From Tubiluchus corallicola (taxonomy: Eukaryota > Priapulida > Priapulimorpha > Priapulimorphida > Tubiluchidae): 64,000 nt of DNA. Below are positions 58,501 through 64,000 of the stretch, in pieces (within the stretch, counting starts at the first letter, position 1; each line of letters opens with the position of its first letter). Made by a program: the position numbers and the translations under genes. The notes beneath the pieces are model-generated. The model was not told the origin of the DNA and searched no databases. It saw only the letters and a list, made by a program, of their open reading frames with translations. Location of the stretch: contig JAQGDQ010000308.1 in NCBI GenBank assembly GCA_030141605.1, positions 186,001-250,000 of the forward strand, read 5' to 3'.

Positions 58501-60044
58501 AGCCTTATAAAACCAATGAACAACCACGACGTGTGACACCAATGTGGTCCTTAAGAAAAGAGATAAACTGCAATTAATTGTTGATCTCATATCTTTGAAT
58601 GAGCATTGTAAACTGCCATCGTTCCAATGTGAAGACATTAATGCATGTTTACATAGGTAGCACATGTTAGACTCGGGTACTCTATTCTGTATACCCATCG
58701 GGTATTCGGAAACCCAACTGTTAAGATTCAACAGCAAAAAGTAATCATTTACATTCACAAATAAAAACAACCACTGGGGCATTTAAACTAACTGCACTGT
58801 TATGTTAACAACAAGCATTCATTTATTACACCCAAAAGCCTGAAGACACGAGCTGTAAGTTAGGGTTGGTGTTTTCCCCACACAAGGCATTTGACTGAGT
58901 TTTTATCTGTCAGACCCTAATTACTTCATTGCAGTCAATGAGTCAGCTACATCAGCCTAATTAGTATTGCGCTGAGCACTATTAATACAGCGTAGGAATT
59001 ATGGGAGTAAAATAATCTATATTACACTTTTTGTGTGTTGTTGAACTTAACAATCTGTTTCTTCATACCTTTGTTAGTGGCCTGAAATACTTCCTTAAAT
59101 GTCAATAAACAACTTTATTTGGATAGTTAACCTTCAGGTAAAGAAATTATAGTTTGTCTTTTGTAGGTCACCCCTACAGCAAAATCTGCCAACTGACAGA
59201 GATAACAAAGATAATTGCTGCTGGTTTGCAAATGCTTTAGTATAGTAGTTCAAATAATAATGAGTAATAATTTACTAGTGATCAACTCTAATGTGTTTGA
59301 GTGTAGGCTGGCATTGTGCTGCTAGAGAGTTCTTTTTAATAATGTGTTTCAATACTTTAAACATGTCACAGTATTAACACATATTGCTTTTTTCCTGAAG
59401 CTATTCTTTGCACCTGCAAGTTAGCAGAGCTGCTAACTAGAATGAGTTAGGAATGCAAAATATCTGTCATAAAGATGCCCTGGCGAGCTGCCAGTGAGGC
59501 AGAAAGTGGCATTTAAATTTTAAATTATTAAACAATTGATATCACATTAACAATAATGTCAGCATTTTCATTGTTAGAATTTGGTAGAATTATCGGACTC
59601 GTGTGATAAGTAATGATAGGTAATTACTCGTGTACTCAGGTAACGACGGAGACATTATCTTGTTTACACGTAAAACTCAAAACAGCATAATAATGAAATA
59701 ACAAAATAATAAAATAACTCAATAAGCAGCAACTCATCTAAGTTTGCAAACTTATGATACAAAAATCACTGCACTCTAAACCAAGCCATTGTAAACTAAA
59801 AAAGAACTGCTTTTTAATGAACTCCCACTAACATTGTTCATATGTTTACACAATTACCTTGACTCAAATGAAGTAAGATCACCGAATGGGTCCACTGTTG
59901 CTGGTGCTTGCGATGATACTGCTGTAGGCTGAACTGGAATATTTGAAGACATGTCTAAATCTAACAGAGAGTCGACGTAGCTTGATGTTTGCTGTGCACT
60001 TGTGCTACTAGGAACAGCAGGTTGTACAACAGGAGAACGTCTTC
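52516..60044 (-). CDS. NECAP: NECAP-type endocytic adaptor, last two coding exons (5' part outside window)
   Basis: Accessory protein of clathrin-coated vesicles that binds the AP-2/AP-1 ear domains. Exons 60044-59858 and 52579-52516 join in phase (two bases carried) across a 7.28-kb intron, giving the last 81 complete codons and TAA. Features in order: SYVDSLLDLDM with a clathrin-box-like LLDLD at the same place as ILLDLDSPAP in human NECAP1; DPFGDLTSF with a DPF motif; and a C-terminal NHTWMGF whose WxxF corresponds to the terminal WVQF of NECAP1. The PH-like (PHear) domain exons lie upstream and are not in the window. The tail is Ser/Gln/Thr/Pro-rich, so identity rests on short motifs in correct order and on gene neighbourhood. 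Confidence 0.72.
53130..53981. mobile_element. Fold-back element with degenerate repetitive inverted arms
   Basis: The left arm (about 53130-53295) is a string of ttcccagaaaa-like words separated by T-runs. The right arm (about 53810-53981) is its inverse (ttttctgggaaa words). Outer ends are similar (gatttcccagaaaag and, inverted, catttcccagaaaac). About 0.85 kb with a non-coding centre that includes a GGA-rich tract (53685-53760). The open frame across the right arm (53802-53987 minus) only translates the repeats. In the NECAP intron. Confidence 0.8.
54318..54412. repeat. 52-bp direct duplication
   Basis: 54318-54360 and 54370-54412 share tgcaattccaaaaat and aaaacaaagg words in the same order; two units with some substitutions. 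Confidence 0.8.
55212..57565. mobile_element. Pogo/Tigger-like DNA transposon with nested insertions (copy 2)
   Basis: TA-flanked, left end CAGTAGGCGCCGCTTAATAG, right end the complement of TAGTAGTCGCTGCTTAATAG. The open stretch around 57195-57335 on + reads KVKEILKILKQYDK then IPQSTLARILKSD, the helix-turn-helix of pogo/CENP-B transposases, so this copy keeps an N-terminal piece of its enzyme. A LINE (about 56040-56850) is inserted inside, and a mariner-like start (tagggtgtgtacaaagtaaa near 55629) may mark another insertion. The flank at 56857 resumes sequence shared with copy 1. Confidence 0.85.
56040..56850 (+). mobile_element. 5'-truncated LINE nested in Tigger-like copy 2
   Basis: The frame 56131-56634 (167 codons) ends in the typical LINE RT tail: HYGTNSVIKQAILLWNSLPL and LSAFKTKLKSLIL. 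FLGHLYWLPLT precedes it in another frame (about 56090-56125). The element ends in AAATAAAGATTATTATATAT and a (TA)n run. The left boundary is uncertain. Confidence 0.8.
57566..59857 (-). other. Right part of the NECAP intron
   Basis: AT-rich, with the degraded reverse transcriptase at 58330-58650 and an open frame at 57640-57855 (+) that may belong to the same old element. No exon of NECAP was recognised here; 58650-59857 shows nothing identifiable. Confidence 0.5.
58330..58650 (+). mobile_element. Degraded reverse transcriptase, possibly DIRS/tyrosine-recombinase type
   Basis: Reads IQELLKTGALKPYK, then after a frameshift KLQLIVDLISLNEHCKLPSF. The KLxLIxDLxxLN pattern is RT motif 1-2; the spacing to the upstream LNWINPLKYYPIIF stretch recalls DIRS-like elements. 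Too short and broken to classify firmly. Confidence 0.45.
59858..60044 (-). CDS. NECAP: NECAP penultimate exon (clathrin-box and DPF motifs)
   Basis: 187 nt between a ttacaattag acceptor and a GTAATT donor. Encodes RRSPVVQPAVPSSTSAQQTS, then SYVDSLLDLDM and DPFGDLTSFES. Enters mid-codon, so at least one more exon lies upstream, outside what can be recognised here. Confidence 0.75.
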
Positions 60045-61341
60045 CTAATTGTAACAAATACATTAAAAATATTATAACAAAAGAAGCAAATACTTTTATA
60101 TAGTAATTAATCTAGCATTTAAAAATACAGCCTTTTTTAACGTAAATTGTTGCAGGCACATGGCAAGACTGGAAGTGGCATCCTAAGATTAGGGATGCAC
60201 ATATATCTTGTTCTTCAATGAAATAAACAGTCAAGGGCAATATAACAGATGAAACTGCCTGTAACCCCAGAAAAATTAGCTAAAAAAACACTTCTAACAC
60301 AAAGCAATTTAATCAAATTCTGATAAATATTAAATAGCTCACACCACTTTTTACAGCAATTCATGCATTGCTGAGGGTCAACGGTTTTTTAGGGATTTCC
60401 AAAATTTAGTCCCAAAATTCCAAATTCCCACTTTTAAGACTTAGACGACTCATTCTTTTCTACTAGGAAATGATGAGACAATGAGAAGTAAATCAAATAT
60501 AGATGTTCCGAGGTTATTGGTAATAAAAATGAACTTAAAATAAACTGTGGTGTTGTACCCTTTCTCAGTCATAGATAACTACAATGTTTACACAGTCAGC
60601 TGAATCTAGACTAATAGTGAGTTTCCAAAATGATGTCACAACAGTCAGTCAGAATGGAAAAATATATTTTGCTATAGTCCCTTAACTCTCCTGTCAAATT
60701 TTTGATGAATTTAAAAATTTAAGTTTTTTAAACATCACGAGACAAGACAAAACTAGCTTTACAAAGTAAAGTAGACACATTGATGCTACTTAGCTCAAAA
60801 TCTTGCATAAACTGTCAACACTGACTATAATATTACAATCAGCTTACAATTACAAAACAAGCTCTACAGTGCAAATGATTCTGGTCTAGTCAAATCATCG
60901 CAATGACAGAATCACACAACATCTCAGTGATGTCAGTTTCACTTTCACGGTCATGAAAAAGCATTTTACGACTGTAGCGAAAACTTTCCAATTTATGTAA
61001 TCTTGTTTCTGGTGCAAAAGGGCAACTTTTTGCCAGCAAAGATAAAATAACCGTCTGTTATAGCATTATAGCAACTAACACCTTGGCTTTACTGTACAAT
61101 ACGCCAAAACCTGGTAAACCTTAGTAAGTCTGGTAATAGCTTATCTAATTTCACAGTTCTTTTAACCAATCTTCTTATCTAGTTGTAGTAACTGATGAAA
61201 TTAAGAATGCAAGCATAGAAAAATTTCACTAGATTAACAAAATTACATTGCTGCATATGATATGATTGGAGCGAGTCGAAACTGGAAATCTACAATGATA
61301 CTAAAACTTTATTAAAAGATTCCGCTTCTTGGAAGACTTAA
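60045..61341. other. NECAP intron, left of the TTAA element
   Basis: AT-rich. I looked for the proline-rich NECAP exon that should precede 60044 and did not find it. Nothing else recognised. Confidence 0.5.
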
Positions 61342-63975
61342 GAACGAGTCCTCGAGAGGACCATGCAGGGGGTGGCACATGAGGGGTGACGAATTTATAT
61401 CATTTTTTTCTAACATGAAGGGCGACCCCCCCAAAACCATGTAACCAAGATATCAAATCGATCGAGCTACTATTGGCAGAGAAATGACCACATCAAGAAA
61501 TTGACCTCAAATGAGGCAAAAAATCGCTATTTTGGGGTGTTATTTTAACTTTTTCTCCTGTATAAACTATTATAGATGGGTCAATGTAAGTTGGCTGGTA
61601 CATAGACCCAGACATTGTCTTCTGATATCCTAACTTTTTTAAATTCGGCTCTTTGTTAAGAGTCCAGGGAGAGGTTAAGTTGCAAGGCTCATAACTCGCC
61701 CACTGCAGGGCTACAGAACTTCTGGTTTTCATGTATGTGTTAACCATCATCCTCACTAATAATATAAAAAAGAAAATTCGCTGGAGCCTGTTTCAGTATT
61801 TAGTACTGGCACTTTAAAATTTCACAAAAATCAGCAAAATTCACCTTTTTTGTAGTTTTTCAATATTTTTTCTATCTATATGTTGGATTATAAGTGGCAA
61901 AATCTGCATTCTAAATTTCATGAAAATGCACGAGCTGAGATAATATCATGACTGCCATATCAACACAATTTTTTACTTTCCATAGTAATTCCGTCCATGT
62001 GTAAAAAGTAGACATACTTGGCTCAGGTCGTGTATGACAGTGGACATTTAGCCATGTTTAACCTGCATTTTCTGTGACTAGTGCTCTCATTTCCCAGTAG
62101 CAATAGATTCCTTTTCAATTTCATCTTCAATTGGTTTAGTTATGTCGGAATTTTCATATGACTACAAATATGATTAACTGCCTCTTCTGATGGATTTCAA
62201 GACAGGACATCATGCATGCCCGTAGTACCGAGTCCGACCCTGATTCAGGGTATTCTCTGATTCTCTACACACTAAATCGCTAATGGATACCAGGACTAAA
62301 CAATAAGCCCTCTATTAGGAAAGAAGTACCGATTGTTAAGATTGAGAGTCACTGCTAGCAAAAGAATCTGACAACATTCGGTATATACATATAAAATAGA
62401 AATCCATTAATTTTTTATACTTTTTATATGAATAAGCTTCATGGCTATACATAGAAGATTATGAATATCAGTACAAAAATGAAAAACTACAAAACTCAAG
62501 TCAGAATTAATTACTCTAAGTCCAAAATACTGTTCCTATTGTAGCAGCATAATCCTATCACTGAAGAGTAGTACAAGTAATCAAAACCATAATATCTAAA
62601 TAATAGAGAAAGAATTATCGATGCAGGTTCCATAGAAGATAGATACAGAAAAATAGACAAATATATCATGGGGAAAGTGATAAAGCGAAGATCTTACAGT
62701 CTGAACATGAGACAATATAAGCGTATGGGCCACTTCTAAGGAGATGGCGGTGATATTTAGCTCAGAAAATTTTTCTTCGCCCAAAATTTATTTGTGGCAT
62801 AAAATCGATACTTCTGACAAAAAATACTAATAGTGTGATTGAATGATTGCGCCAATGGCACAAAAATTTTCGATGTTTTACAGTCAAAAAATCACCGGAC
62901 AAATGATATTTTGTGGGAAGTCTGTCCCATATTTTTTGGGCATTCGCTCAGATTTAGGGCAATTTTCTTTCTGTCCTGGCTTGTACGCCTATGTAAGACA
63001 ATGAATAATAACTAGGTAGTACCCTGTACATAACATTTACAAAGCATAGAAAATAAACAGTACATAAAACATTTTCCAGTCCTTACAAGAAGCAATTTCC
63101 ATTCCGTAGATATTTCATTTGCTTGAAGATGGAAGTGCTCTAAATGTGGTCTAGTGTCTTTAGTACAGGCTAATAGATTCACAATATTTGTTTCGTGTGG
63201 ATAACTAGTCACAATGCCGCATTTAACGCTGGTAAACAGCCCAGAAAACAAACATTTTAGTTCAGCAGTGGCAGTCATCTCTATTCCTGTCGGTAGTTTA
63301 ACCAATGTGCTGGCCAGGCCCCTAGTTGCCAAAGATGAATATTTGTGACGTTTTGAAGTATTTTGACAAGATTTGACAACTCATGTTTACCTACACGAAG
63401 GTTTTTGATGAAGGTTGTTACCTATATTTTCACCCTGATATATGCCTCTTTCAGGGGTCATTTACAATAGGGTGGAAATTCGCTCCATCGAAATTGTCAC
63501 TGCAGCATAGTGGGATGGGATACTCTATTGACATACATATCGATATTTTTGTCCCCGCCCCCGCAGTGGGTGAGATATAAGACTTTGAAATGAATGAGTA
63601 TTTGCATCTTGTGCGTAATGCGAGCTTAAAGACCCCCAGTAGAGCCGAAAGAGGGGGGTTTGGGACAAAAGTCGAAAAGTCATTTTGGAGAAGATAACAA
63701 GATCCAATACTGTACAGAGTCAGATCTATTCAAACTCAGTGATTGCTGCATGGCTAATCCTTCAAATATGAGTAAAAAATAGAGAAAAATAGGTATTTTT
63801 TCATGAAAATCGGCCTATGCCGTACCTCTGCTACTATGAGGAGTTGGGCCAAAAGGATTCACATAGTGAATACTAGTGACTAGTTGTCCTCATAGCCGAA
63901 CTTTGGTCTGAATCGGTTTACCTAACCTTGTGCCGGAATTTTTCGATTTTGCATGGTCTTCTCGCGGACGCGTTC
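61342..63975. mobile_element. 2.6-kb inverted-repeat element flanked by TTAA
   Basis: The left end GAACGAGTCCTCGAGAGGAC followed by CATGCA matches the right end read in reverse (GAACGCGTCCGCGAGAAGAC then CATGCA), 23 of 26 bases. TTAA borders both ends (61338-61341, 63976-63979), as in piggyBac-type target duplication, although the terminal bases are not the usual CCC. Inside are short frames (61493-61756 minus, 63012-63332 minus, 63383-63580 plus) with no recognisable transposase. Probably a non-autonomous DNA transposon. Confidence 0.7.
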
Positions 63976-64000
63976 TTAACAGCTAAAATCTCAATACCTG

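Overview
The window is nuclear DNA from an animal and is AT-rich. Genes are split by GT-AG introns, and the spaces between exons are full of retrotransposons and DNA transposons. Ski/Sno and FoxJ2/3 are animal transcription regulators. Together with the long introns and the transposon families (CR1-like LINEs, pogo/Tigger-like, hAT, a Ty3/Gypsy-order LTR element) they suggest an invertebrate, possibly an early-branching one such as a sponge or cnidarian. The species cannot be fixed from the sequence.

Layout. (1) 2-844 (+): the 3' end of DDX23/PRP28, a spliceosomal DEAD-box helicase. (2) 3261-20979 (-): a complete Ski/Sno co-repressor gene. It has seven coding exons in compatible phase, 654 codons plus stop, and an 11.65-kb second intron. 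It converges on DDX23. (3) 21.0-35.0 kb: a repeat-rich spacer with a 35-unit pentamer repeat array, several nested LINE fragments and an almost complete LTR retrotransposon (27449-33427). (4) 35095-47420 (+): a complete FoxJ2/3 forkhead gene, ten coding exons and 406 residues. Its introns carry a LINE, a Tigger-like element and a TA-flanked MITE. (5) 47.4-52.5 kb: 3' flank of FoxJ2/3 with a hAT fragment. (6) 52516-60044 (-): the last two coding exons of a NECAP-type endocytic adaptor, converging on FoxJ2/3. They are separated by a 7.3-kb intron holding a fold-back element, a second Tigger-like copy with a nested LINE, and a degraded reverse transcriptase. (7) 61342-63975: a 2.6-kb TTAA-flanked inverted-repeat element at the right edge.

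The host genes do not form a pathway: one acts in splicing, one in TGF-beta/SMAD repression, one in transcription and one in clathrin traffic. Their linkage is informative. In human, FOXJ2 and NECAP1 are close neighbours on 12p13.31, and SKI, NECAP2 and FOXJ3 all lie on 1p36-p34, so this window appears to keep an ancient animal linkage group. I found no tRNA or rRNA gene, no CRISPR array and no operon. I also found no convincing new molecular system. The most unusual signals are the stepwise pentamer array, the young but broken LTR element, and the nested transposon structures.
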